This document shows positions 32,041 to 42,900 of a stretch of DNA of 64,000 nucleotides, piece after piece. How positions within the stretch are numbered: the stretch's first letter is position 1; every line of letters starts with the position of its first letter. Where the stretch lies: the NCBI GenBank assembly GCA_030770535.1, contig JASVEC010000005.1, positions 248,001 through 312,000 of the forward strand. Reading direction: 5' to 3'. Under the pieces are notes generated by a model, which saw only the letters and a list, made by a program, of their open reading frames with translations, had not been told where the DNA came from and made no database searches. Both the position numbers and the translations under genes were made by a program. The stretch comes from Batkoa obscura. Its lineage: Eukaryota > Entomophthoromycota > Entomophthoromycetes > Entomophthorales > Batkoaceae.

Positions 32041-34999
32041 TTATCCACTCAATTTAAAATCTTCTGGTTCACTAACCAATGGATTGTTGGTTTCCATTTT
32101 AACTCTTTCATTTAATTCTTTTTCTTTTTGTTTTGGTGGTGATGTTAATGAAGTTACTTCATGTACTCCCCAACCCCCACCTTCTGGATTAACAACTACA
32201 TGATTTGGATCGACACCAAGATAGCATGGATCACATAATACAACATCATCTATTAATGTTGAACTATTACTATTATTATTACTAGTAATACTACTACTAT
32301 CTTCATGATGTTGACTTTTATGAATTTCTTTTTGTAAATTAACCATCGATTGTCTTTTTGCTTTAATTATTGGCTTTTTACTTAAACAATCACCACATAC
32401 TATTTTTTTACATGTTTGACATTCATTCTATTTAATATTAAAAATTAATTAATTAATTAATTAAATTATTATTTGTAATAATAATAATAATATTTTTTTT
32501 TACCTTCCATTTAAATACATTGAATTCAATTAAACATAATTCACATGATCTAGTATTAGAAGTAAATCCCCCAATTAATGCAGCTGTTGAACCTGACATA
32601 GAACGTAACTATAATAAAAATAATTAATTAATAAATTAATTCTATAATTTTATCTTTTTAAACTTACCCTACTTAATCTTGATAAAGAACTATTTGTTGA
32701 ATTATTACTATTATTATTATTACTAAATTCATTGTTTTTGTTATTTTTATTTTTTGTCTCTTCATCTGTCCAAAAAGATAATAAAGAAGATGAATCTGAA
32801 AAATAAGAATCTCTAGAATTATTAATTGTTTCTCTTAATTCAACTAATCTTTTAGGTGCATTAAATGGAAATCTTGCTGGTGGAAAAAGAGGTGATGAGG
32901 TTGATAGATCTGAATTAGATGTTGATGTTGAACTTGTACTTCCAGTTCCTAAAAAGGAATATCTTTTTAATGCAGATAAACTAGTATGAGGAGGTGGATT
33001 CTCTCCTTTAAATTTTAATTTATAACATTTATCACATGCTCTTGCTGGTCGATGATCTACTAAAGATTGTCCAGGTATAAAAAAAGTATTATTGGAACAA
33101 GTATGACATACTACATTACCACATAATCGACAATGATGTTTTCTTTTAAATACTGTAAATTCTTCTTTACAACAATGACAATCTATAGCTTGATCATCTG
33201 GTATCCATACTGGTGCTGAATAATCTTTAACTACTAAAGGTAATATAATTTCTTTTTTTTGTCGAATACTATTAGTATCTAATTTTAATGTTTTTTTATT
33301 TGAATGTAATTCTTTAATTGTTGTATTAAAAGCATCTAACCATGATTGTTTTTCTTTTATTGTATCACAATAAGCTGCAAATGATTTTTCTTGACTAATA
33401 ATTTGAAATAAATTTTTAATATTATCTGTATCTGGAACATCTACAATTTTAACTACTTCTAAATCTACTTTACGGTGAAATACTAAAGTTGAATCCGAAT
33501 CTGGATTTCCAGATCCATAAATTAATATATCACTAAATAAAAAAAATACTCTTAATTGATGATTTTTTCGACATATTTTATAAACACTGCCTTTTTTAAT
33601 TAATTTTCTTCCCGGTATTAATAAATTTTCATTAAATCCTTGTAGTGATTTTTGTATTAATAACATATCCATAAACATTTCATGTTGTCGTATAGTTTCA
33701 TTAACAAAGGTTGCAGCTAATTAATAATATTAATATATTTAATATATTTAATATATTTAATATATTATAAATTACCTTTAGAAACAATATCTAACCCCTT
33801 AACTAAATTATCATAATCAACATGAGATGAATGAGTTCTTTTAATCAAATCTTCAATTAATAATTTATATCTAGGTATACGTTGAACTGGTAATATAAGA
33901 TAAGATTCAAATGGTAATCCTTTACATTGTTCAACTATTTTTTTATCCTAATAATAAAAATAATTAATTATTTTTAATTAATTAAAATAAATACAATTTA
34001 AATTAATAATTTACTTTAAGGAAAGTAGCAAATGCCACTGATTTACCCATTTGTTCAGAAATAACGGCTAATGCTGAATTAAAATTTTTAACATATAATG
34101 AATACATTCTGAAATAAGGTGCCTAAATAACAATATATAAATAAAAATTATTAACTTATTCTATTTTCTCTTCTTACCAATTGACAAAAGATATCTCCAA
34201 TTAATCCATTTCTAGGACACCATTCATTTTTTACTAATCTGGTTTCTAATTGCGATAAAAATTCTCTATTAACCGCCAAAATACCCATCAAATTAGAAAA
34301 TATATCCGCGATCCTTTTACTTTCAATAATTGGATTATTACTTTGACTAGCTTCTAATAAAGGTTTATAAAATGTAGTTTCAATTAATTCTAATCCTGCC
34401 AAATAAGTTCTTTCAGTATTTAATATTTCCATAGCAATATTTAATCTCCTTTGTAAATTACTTTCATCATTCATTAAACTTAATTGTAATTCTTTCATTT
34501 GTTCTTTTACTAATTCAATTTTTTCCTCTTCTTCCATTACTGTTGGGCTTGATGTCCTTTCTTCACACTCTAAAAACACTTCTTTTTCTTCCTTTAATAT
34601 CGGTGTATTATTTTTACTCTCTTTACCATTTTTCATATCCAAAAAACTCATTTTAGGTGTATGATAAGTACTTTCTAATTTATATTCTTCTTCATTAAAT
34701 CCATTAAGTATACCTACATTCCCCCCATCTTCATTAACAAAAATTGGTAGATCACTAAAGGATAAATTAGAATAAACCGAGCTTGGAGTTAAATATAAAG
34801 AAGATCTAGCTGTATGATAACCATCTTCATTGATTAATTGAAGTTGTGTGTTACTATTACTTTTATAAAAATCTAAAAGACTGGTATGTGGTGTAGCAGG
34901 TAAGTCTTGACCTGGAGAAGTAGAAAAATAACCCATATCAGAACCCATACTGTCTCGATTTGTAGAGATAGATGATTTTCTCGTAGTATTGGTTTCCAT
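32041..34999 (-). CDS. Rho guanine-nucleotide exchange factor with DH, PH and two FYVE-type fingers
   Basis: FGD-like Rho/Cdc42 GEF. I read seven exons from the ATG at 34999. The N-terminus is a Ser/Thr-rich disordered region (about 1-180). DH domain: [20 protein letters not shown] through [16 protein letters not shown] (conserved helix 8) and a short exon ending near [13 protein letters not shown] domain: [14 protein letters not shown] to KQSWLDAF. Canonical FYVE finger: [14 protein letters not shown], the phosphoinositide motif [16 protein letters not shown] and RACDKCY. After a Ser/Asn-rich linker comes a second, degenerate finger: [14 protein letters not shown], then [13 protein letters not shown] and LCDPCY, where the basic RKHHCR patch is lost. 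Likely links phosphoinositide-rich endosomes to actin through Rho GTPases. The second finger probably has a different role. Stop at 32041. Confidence 0.9.
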
Positions 35000-36173
35000 A
35001 TATGTTTTTATATTAATGGAATGAGAATCACGGTTTATTTAAAATAAAAAATGATAAATTGGAAATTGGCAGTTAAAATTATGAAGTGATTGTTAAATTG
35101 TTTTAAATTCCCGTATTGAAAGATAATGGCATAAATGATATGATTTGTTAATTTTTAAAATTTATTCAATTCTTATTGGTTAATTATTTAATCCCTAGTT
35201 TAGTTATGAATTGAGATTGGATTCTTATTAGTTTAAACTAAGCATTCTTTTAAATATTTTAATGATAAATTACTAAATTTATGATTTATGTATTTTTTAT
35301 TTATTTTCTTGGGCTTAATTTCTGATTCTTGCAATTATTTTCCCTATTAAACTAATGAATGATTAAAAATTATAAGAATGGATAAAATGGACAAATTTTT
35401 AACAAACAAATCAAGAATTTATAAAATGATTTTAATGGTGTAATAATTACCGAAATATAACTTATTATTCTTTGATCGGAAATTCCCTTATTCTAGAATT
35501 TTAGTATATTTTAATAAATTGATATTTGAAAGCCATCAATTATAATAGATGAGTTAATATCAACTTTTGTTTATTGAATTCATAATATTCTAATAAAAAT
35601 AAATACTATAATAATTTAAACTGACTTTTAAATCTTTTAAGCCTATCAAAAAATCAAAAAGCGGTCTTATTATTAACAATCATTTTCAAACTCAACTTAA
35701 ATCATTATCCTTATATAATTTCAACTTCAGCTTATTAATAATGACGACATTATTTCGAACTTTAAATATAAATATAAATTAATTTCAAAATTGATTTAAT
35801 TTATCCCTTCATTATCAGACGTTTATGTTTTAGTCTAAATTTAGAGAATTAAAAATAAATTATTTAGATAAGATACTTTTTTATTAAATAAATATAACTA
35901 GGAGAGATAATAATATTAGTCATATTTCTTATACTTTTGATGTTACCACGGTTCAAAGATTTTTTGTAAGTGAATTGGAATACTTGATTACAGATAAATA
36001 ATATCTAAATTTATTTTAATTTTACTTTAAAAAATATATTAAAAAAATATAGAAATAAATGAAATTATATAATAATTATTGTTAAACTTTGGTCTGAGTT
36101 TAATAGTTTTAATGTCATTTTTTAATCTTTTTACTTTAGTTTCTTAATAAAAAATTTAATTTTAAACTAATAA

Positions 36174-36277
36174 TATGAGAATGTATTTTTTGGCTTCATT
36201 ACTTTTGCATTTTTTTAAGCGCTATTTGAGCGAAAAGACTGTTAGTAAAATTCTTAAACAAAAAAATACATCCTCAT
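36174..36277 (+). mobile_element. MITE copy
   Basis: ATGAGAATGTATTTTTTGG ... AAAAAATACATCCTCAT. Terminal inverted repeat of about 10 bp with a compensating change in both arms (GAGAATGT/ACATCCTC). Core TAAGCGCTATTTGAGCG. Same orientation as the copy at 14813. Confidence 0.78.
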
Positions 36278-36596
36278 ATATTTAAAAAAATAAAATTTAT
36301 AATCAAAAAGTTTATCCGTAATAAAATTATTTATCTAATATTAATCTAACATATTTGTATTATTGAAATTATTTATGATAATAATAACTATATTATTATT
36401 ATAACACAAAGTATAGTAAATAACTAATATAAACATTATAGCAATAAAATTACTAAATTTTAGCATTATTAAAAAGCTTTTTACACCTTTTTTTTTAACA
36501 AATAATAATTTAGAATATAAATATTTGATGCTTATACCAAGAAAAAAAGTTTTTTAATTTATTTATAATGATTTAAAACTAGACTATGTGAAAGTT

Positions 36597-37134
36597 GGTA
36601 CTCAGTGGTTAGAGTTAAAAGCAATTCTAGCTTAATTAACTGTCCGTGAGTCAAAAGGTCTTAGTTTATGTAACTAAGATAGACTTAAATTAATAGAAAT
36701 ATTACGTAATAAGCTACAAACTATGTAAAACAAATAGAATAGAAAATACTAATGTAAAATCTACCTAAGATATTGTCAGAAAGACTTAGTGGCTTTATTA
36801 ATGGTATGATATCAGGGAATAAGCCAATTAGAAAGCCTTGAGTTATCATGTTGGAGAATCTCTTTTATACTCCAACTGGGTGGCTATATATAAGGAACAT
36901 TATAGCAGTTATTCCTTATTATAGTTGCCAAGTATGAACATTAAAACGTGGACAATAAGTTCTTCGTGATCAAGTGGTAGCAATTCTCACAGTAAATCTA
37001 TATAAGGAACTTTGGATTGATTGTATCACATGAATCACAGTCAAATTGAATACAAGGCTACAACTAGTTTTGTAAATAAGTTAAGTGATTATATGTGATA
37101 ATCACTTATGAAGCTGATAAAGCAATATTTCAAA
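36597..37134 (+). repeat. TGTGAAA element, longest copy without insert
   Basis: 538 bp from TGTGAAAGTTGGTACTCAG to GCAATATTTCAAA. Holds the CTTAGTTTATGTAACTAAG hairpin and a TATA-like CTATATATAAGGAAC about 300 bp in. TG...CA-type ends and an internal TATA are compatible with a solo LTR, but no internal region or partner LTR is seen, so a non-autonomous TIR element remains possible. It serves as the reference for the empty state of the gene-bearing copy. Confidence 0.75.
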
Positions 37135-37239
37135 TTTTATATTTTTATTATTTTTATTTTTATCATTTTATATAATTTATTAATAAGTGTTTTATATTTT
37201 CAGCTTTTTATTATAAAATTTTATCTATTTTTTTATTTA

Positions 37240-37270
<31 letters not shown>
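37240..37270. repeat. ATT microsatellite
   Basis: Ten tandem ATT/TTA trinucleotides, without interruption. Confidence 0.9.
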
Positions 37271-37271
<1 letters not shown>

Positions 37272-38448
37272 GTATTATTTTATATTTTATACATCTTCTA
37301 ATAAATTTTTATAAACCTTTTTGTAAACTTTTGGCTTTTTATAAATAATATAAAACAATCAAGCTTTAAGTACCAAGTTTTATAAATTACCTTAAAACTA
37401 AACTTTAATAGCTGTTAGAAATCTTATAATTTTATCAATTAATTAAAATTGAATTTTAAAAACAACTTAATTTTTTTAAAATTTTATAATAAAAATAAAG
37501 TACTTACAAATTATTAATAAGTAGAACAAAATCACTTAAACTTATATTTTAATATAACTATTTGTCTGTTTCAATACCAGCATTTTAAAACATTAAAAAA
37601 TAAAGCTAAAAAATAAAAATTGTTAAAAATCTAGAATCTTTTAGTCCAAAATCTAGGGTTACAGCTGCTGCAACTCTATTGCGAATTAACTAACCATTTA
37701 TTAAAGAAAGCCAAAAGCCTTGCAAAACTATAATAAAATCTAAATTTTAGGCTTGAAAAAACTAAATAAGCAAATAGTTAGACCTAAAAACTATTGCAAA
37801 TTAGATCGCAATAAAGTTGCAGCAGCCATAAAGTTTTATAAACTATAAAATTCTATTGATGCTTTGTTGCATGGAGATGACCAATTTTAATTGGATTTCA
37901 ATTTACATGTTTCCCTGAGTCATCTGGAAAAGAAATTTTTTAGTCAAAAACTAAGCTTATTATTAGTTGAGAACTAATATTTCTAGAATACATTTCTAAA
38001 ACTAGATTTAAAAACATAGATCAAGTTAAGCTGTTCAATAGAGGTAAAAATTGATAATTATTTTTATATAATACTTTTATAAGCTACTATGAAATCAAAG
38101 AGGTAAGCAAATGAAACAAATAGATAGCTGGAGAGGTGTAGCAATATAAACTAGTTTAAATCTAAGTTTAATTTTAACTCTAATTTTATAATCTTGTAAT
38201 TTAAATAAAAGAGTATAAAAATAATTTTAAGTTGATTTAAATTTGAGTTATTTTGACTTAGTTGAACTTACCTTAATTTAGTTTAAGCATTTTAATCCAC
38301 CCCAAGAATAAAAATAGCACTATTAAGGGGGCAACAGGTTAATAAAATCAGCAGAAAGATTGAGTATAAAAACAAAAACTAAATGTAAATAAGCTATGAA
38401 AATTGTAATATAAAAAGTTAATACTAAAAAATTAATATAAAACATAAT

Positions 38449-39930
38449 ATGTTTGCTATAGCTAAAATCTTTGTATTCATTACGCTTTTAGTAGCTAAAA
38501 TCAATGGTCAAGGTTGTTCAACTATTGCAAGAAGACCTGAAATTCGAGAATTAAGTGGGGATCAATTATCTAGATTTATCAATGCTTTTATCAGATTAAA
38601 TGGTACTCAAAACAACTACTACTCTATAAGTTCTGGTATCCACTATAACAACTCACCAGCAGCTCATGGTGTACCAGCCTTTTTTCCATGGCATCGAGAA
38701 TTTTTACGTCGATTTGAATTGGCTTTACAAAGAGTAGATCCAACCGTTGTTCTTCCTTATTGGGATTGGACAAAGGACTCTCAATCTCCTGAAAGATCAA
38801 TTGTATTTCAACCAGATCATTTTGGAGGCAATGGTGGTTCAGGTGGCTGTATTAGAGATGCTTCAAAATTCAATAATTTTCAAGCTTTTATTCCAAACGG
38901 ACATTGTTTACAACGTCGATTTAATGGTGGCAGTGTTATCAATTCCTTTTATTCCCCAGAAGCTGTAGAAGCTATTCTAATTCAATCGACAAATTATAAT
39001 TCATTAAATAGCGGTATTGAAAACGGACCCCATGGTGCTGTACATGTAGGTATTGGTGGAAATAGTGGCGATATGTCTTATATGTATTCTTCTAACGATC
39101 CTTTATTTTATTTACATCATTGTTTTATTGATTTGTTATGGAATGAATGGCAACAAAGAAATCCAAGTTTAGCAAATACTTATAATGGTGGTCGAGTAAC
39201 TTCAAATGACAATATGGTCCCATTTAATGTACCAGTTTCTGCTGTATTTAATACCCAAGCCCCAGGGTACTGCTATACTTATAATCGCTGGTCCGCAAAT
39301 AATCAAGCTGTAACTGGCGCTACTGGCGCTGCTAATGGTTCCGGGTCCACTGGATCTACTGGATCTACAGGATCCACTGGGAGCACCGGAGGTACTGGAA
39401 CTGGGTCTACTGGAACTGGGTCTACTGGAAGTACTGGAACTTCAAGCAACCCATTTGGAAATCTATTTGGCAACCCGTTTGGAACTTCAAGCAACCCATT
39501 TGGAAACTTGTTTGGATCTACTGGGAACACTGGAACTACGGAAAGCACCGGAAGTACTGGTACTACTGGGAACACCGGAACTACGGGAAGCACAGGAAAT
39601 AATGGCCTTTTCACTTCGCCAACCTTTCCAACGAATTTATTTGGTACCAGTAATCCACCTAGAGTTAGCCGTAGAGCTAATGAAGATTTTAATACTCAAA
39701 TTCAAGCTATGGTAAAAAATGGGTTTAATGATGTATTACAAAAGGTAATTTCACCATCAGATCGTCAAACTCGAGGCAAAATTAGAGTGCCTAGTCCCTT
39801 ACCTGAGTCTTATATTTCAATGAATAATTTAAATTTACAAGAGGTACGTTCTAATGAGCAGAAATTAGCTACTGTTGTCTCAATTCTCAATTCACTCCAA
39901 GGTTATCAGCCAATTGCTGATTTATTGTAA
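38449..39930 (+). CDS. Secreted tyrosinase (type 3 copper enzyme)
   Basis: Oxidises phenols to quinones, giving melanin or wall cross-links. 493 residues, single exon. Signal peptide at residues 1-20 (AIAKIFVFITLLVAKING). CuA site: His65, His73, His82 in GIHYNNSPAAHG and PWHREFLRRFE. CuB site: His195, His199 in GPHGAVHVGIGG and His223 in DPLFYLHHCF. All six copper ligands are present. The core ends at YCYTYNRW (274-281). Residues about 289-387 are low-complexity Gly-Ser-Thr (GSTG units) broken by NPFGNLFG repeats. A tail of about 105 residues follows and contains VSRRANE, a possible Kex2-type cleavage site. Such tails often keep tyrosinases latent until cleaved (family knowledge). The repeat may hold it in the wall (inference). 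Confidence 0.93.
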   Translation: MFAIAKIFVFITLLVAKINGQGCSTIARRPEIRELSGDQLSRFINAFIRLNGTQNNYYSISSGIHYNNSPAAHGVPAFFPWHREFLRRFELALQRVDPTVVLPYWDWTKDSQSPERSIVFQPDHFGGNGGSGGCIRDASKFNNFQAFIPNGHCLQRRFNGGSVINSFYSPEAVEAILIQSTNYNSLNSGIENGPHGAVHVGIGGNSGDMSYMYSSNDPLFYLHHCFIDLLWNEWQQRNPSLANTYNGGRVTSNDNMVPFNVPVSAVFNTQAPGYCYTYNRWSANNQAVTGATGAANGSGSTGSTGSTGSTGSTGGTGTGSTGTGSTGSTGTSSNPFGNLFGNPFGTSSNPFGNLFGSTGNTGTTESTGSTGTTGNTGTTGSTGNNGLFTSPTFPTNLFGTSNPPRVSRRANEDFNTQIQAMVKNGFNDVLQKVISPSDRQTRGKIRVPSPLPESYISMNNLNLQEVRSNEQKLATVVSILNSLQGYQPIADLL

Positions 39931-41364
39931 TTTATTTTAAAATTTATGTAATAAAAATTTATACATTTAAAGTGATTTGTTTATGGTTTTGTTTATGGTT
40001 TTGTTACAAATTGATTATAGTACTTAATTATTTAAAATAATAAATAGAGGTATCAATAGTGACATTAAGTGAATCAATGGGTTTTTAAATAAGTTATTAT
40101 TTCAAGGATTTGATTATACAATGCACCTTTTTTAATGTTCTAGTTTATCTCAATTTCTATTTAAGGTAAGTTCTGAAACTAGTTTTAAAACTGTAGGATA
40201 GCACTGATAATTTTGAGCCTTTAATTAGATTTAATCCTCTAGAATGTTTCCACCAGCCCAATATGTCAATAAATTTATTTAAGCACAATATAATCAAATG
40301 AAATTTATTTTTAATAAGTTTATTATATTATCAAGGCTGCTTTATGTTTATATGTTAAACTACTTTTGTATTAAAAGCTTATTTTTTTACATGTTTTTAA
40401 AAATTACGTGTCAAGGCAGTGTTTATTAAGATAGCAGAAGCAAGATAATATTAGAAAATCAAATTATTATTCTGACTAGTAGTAAAAGGTCCAAAGGGCC
40501 CGGTTTATAAGATTTTACAATTTTTTTAATTATTTAAGTCCGAAGGATGAGGGGGAAAGCTCCTTGACTAGGAAAGATTTCCATTCGGGTTTGCACAATT
40601 TCACAGGAGTACAACTTGGTTGGGATTTAAAAACCAATTTACAATATTATCAATAAATTTTTTTTATTGTTTTAACTTGATATTTGTTTAATAGAAGGCG
40701 GCACAAAAATTACAGAATTTAAAAAGTTGCTATTATCGAACGCACCCTCCCCCTACTTAACTATGGTTGAACGCTAATAATATCATTGGCTAGAATAATG
40801 CAGATAGTGCTTTCAAATTAATATCAACTAATGCAAACTTTAATGTTCTACTTAAGAACTTAGGAGTAGTAGCAAAAAAACTTAGTTTTAGTATATTTGA
40901 CTAAATTTTATTCATTTTTATGTAGCTTCTTTATAATATTCTTATATTTTGTCCTTTAAATAACCTTCAAGTTATTTAAATTTATCATTAAAATCAAATA
41001 CCGATTTAAATATATATTTTATTGATGAATGAGGTCGAATTACTGATCCAATGTAAAAAGGAAACAAATGATTTAAAAACGGGGCTAAAAAGCTTTCGAA
41101 AGAAGCTTAAGAAGTTATTTAAAGCAAAAGCAAATTTCATTTCAACTTAATTATAGAAAAATAATTGAAACATAGACTATAAATGGAAATATATCACTTA
41201 AAATAGCTAGAGTGGTTCTATAAATAATTAAGCGTAAGCTAACTATTAATAAACCTAAGTTTTTCCGCTCATTGATTGGCTGAGAGCCCGAATGTAAATT
41301 CTCCATCTAAAACTATAAGAAATAAAAAGTTGATTTTAAAGTAAACATTCTTAGTACTATTAAG
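39931..41364. other. Intergenic, AT-rich
   Basis: No gene supported. A slightly GC-richer patch at about 40485-40620 has no open frame that I trust. The end is the promoter of the Cys-rich protein gene. Confidence 0.5.
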
Positions 41365-41922
41365 ATGAAGTTCCAACTCGTTGTATTACTTGCCAGTATT
41401 AGCAGTGCCATTGCCGCCAGCTGCGGATGTAAAGGCCAAGACCTTACTTGCATCGTCAAATGTTTAGGTTTACCTGATCCAACTGAAGATCAAGCTATTG
41501 GTACCCAAAATTGTAATGCTGAATGTACCGTTGGTGGTGAAGGCGACTCTTGTTTCGAAGCTTGTGTCAAAAAAATTTACCTTGATTACCAAAAAGATAC
41601 TACTAAAATATCTGATAAGCCAACCACTAAATCAGAAACTAAATCAGAAACTAAAACTACCGAAACCAAGAGCACCCCAACCTCTACTTCTACTTCTACT
41701 TCTACCTCAGACAAATCCTCTGAAACTAAATCTTCAGAAAGCAAATCTTCATCTGAGTCCTCCAAATCTGAGTCCTCCAAATCTGAATCATCTAAACCAT
41801 CATCCTCAAGATCATCTAGCACAAGCACTAAACCTAAAGCATCTGATCCAGCCTCTTCAGCCTCAACTTTAGTTTCAAGCATGATGCTCCTTCCCCTTGC
41901 CGTTGCTGCTTACTTCCAGTAA
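41365..41922 (+). CDS. Small Cys-rich, Ser/Thr-rich GPI-type surface protein
   Basis: 185 residues, single exon, ATG at 41365. Signal peptide at 1-18. A compact domain with eight cysteines (20, 22, 29, 33, 50, 54, 63, 67; pattern CxC-x6-C-x3-C-x16-C-x3-C-x8-C-x3-C), probably four disulfides. A Ser/Thr/Lys-rich stalk (about 80-160) with repeated SKSESS units. A hydrophobic C-terminus (ASTLVSSMMLLPLAVAAYF) preceded by small residues, as for GPI attachment. Similar Cys-rich stalked proteins occur widely in early-diverging fungi with unknown function. Not a clear match to the CFEM spacing. Likely a wall or plasma-membrane surface protein. Confidence 0.85.
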   Translation: MKFQLVVLLASISSAIAASCGCKGQDLTCIVKCLGLPDPTEDQAIGTQNCNAECTVGGEGDSCFEACVKKIYLDYQKDTTKISDKPTTKSETKSETKTTETKSTPTSTSTSTSTSDKSSETKSSESKSSSESSKSESSKSESSKPSSSRSSSTSTKPKASDPASSASTLVSSMMLLPLAVAAYFQ

Positions 41923-42016
41923 GTCTATGAATAATAATTTACTCAACTAAATAGTTTAATACCTCAAGTTTATTAAATAAATAACATATTTTTAATATAC
42001 AATTTTTTATTTATAT

Positions 42017-42346
42017 TTAACCATAACTAATATCTTCTATAATATTATTTTCATCATAAACAATATTAACTCGATTTGGAATATAATCAAAATGAACTGG
42101 GGAGCCTTCTTTATATACTGAATAAACTAGCTCTTTATCAGTGGGGAATATCTAACAAAAGAGTGAATAATATTGAAATGGATTGAGTAGTTAATAAATA
42201 AACAATACCTTCTTTGGGGAAAACGCTTTATCTACTTTCTTACCTATAAAAGCTTCAGCCAAATTAGAAATGGGAGGTAAATCATTATTTTCAGGCACGA
42301 ACCCAGTCATGTCTTCATCAACTGGCTTAGAATTGTAGCTCGCCAT
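42017..42346 (-). CDS. Proteinase inhibitor, I78 family
   Basis: Small predicted serine-protease inhibitor of 90 residues in two exons, read directly from the sequence. Exon 1 from the ATG at 42346 (MASYNSKPVDEDMTG) ends KAFSPKK. An intron with GTATTG...TTAG (about 42153-42208) joins it to IFPTDKELVYSVYK. The second exon carries the family signature: EGSPVHFDYIPNRVNIVYDE then IIEDISYG, matching the I78 consensus of PGxxxTxDYxPxRLNxxxD with G at the end. The N-terminal half has the AFIGKKVDKA block that aligns with the family's G-x-x-V-D/A region. The paired cysteines of some I78 members are absent, and no signal peptide is seen, so it is probably cytosolic or vacuolar (inference), as with other fungal I78-type and I9-type inhibitors. 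Stop at 42017. Confidence 0.8.
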
Positions 42347-42900
42347 AGCACTTAATAGTAATGTATAATACTTTTAATTAGTAAAATAATATGATCGGTT
42401 ATATTCTATTACTTGTATTTTCATTTTTCTTATAAAAAATAAGTATAGAAATAAGGTTTTTTACACTTTTATTTAGTTGGTAATCCTCTACTTTTGATCT
42501 ACATATTAGTTTTCATGTTTTTAATTCATCTTCATTTATGAAATTATTTATTTTCTATATACTGTAAATTACAATATATAAATGAATGATATATTATTAT
42601 AATTAGTAATACATGCCTATACGTTGTAGGGCTTTAAAAAATAAACAAACAACTAATTCCATTTCAATTTTACACACTGAAACAAAATCAAAAGTTGAAA
42701 TCATACTAACTAATTTCACTACTATTATTTACTCAAATTAAAATACTACAGCATTTTCCAAAATATTTGAGCTAAAAAAAAAGAAAAAGAAAAGGTTAGA
42801 ATTATGAAATAGAAAATATTTTTAAAATATGAATTGTTTAATAGAAAATAAGAATAGAAAATTTAAAAACTCAAAACTGACACAATTAAATTGTTACAAT
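42347..42900. other. Intergenic
   Basis: Promoter of the inhibitor gene and 3' flank of the repeat protein. Nothing else seen. Confidence 0.45.

Larger units (their letters stand above)
35000..38448. other. 3.4-kb gene-poor interval with mobile-element copies
   Basis: No gene supported. Contains a MITE (36174-36277), a full copy of the TGTGAAA element (36597-37134) and an ATT trinucleotide run (37240-37270). The end is the tyrosinase promoter region. Confidence 0.5.

Noticed and set aside
39303-39715. Other-frame ORFs in the tyrosinase GSTG tract
   Set aside because: Low-complexity shadows of the linker. The sense frame has signal peptide and copper sites.
40485-40650. GC-richer patch resembling a structured RNA
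   Set aside because: No tRNA T-arm consensus or pairing I could establish, and no matching ORF.
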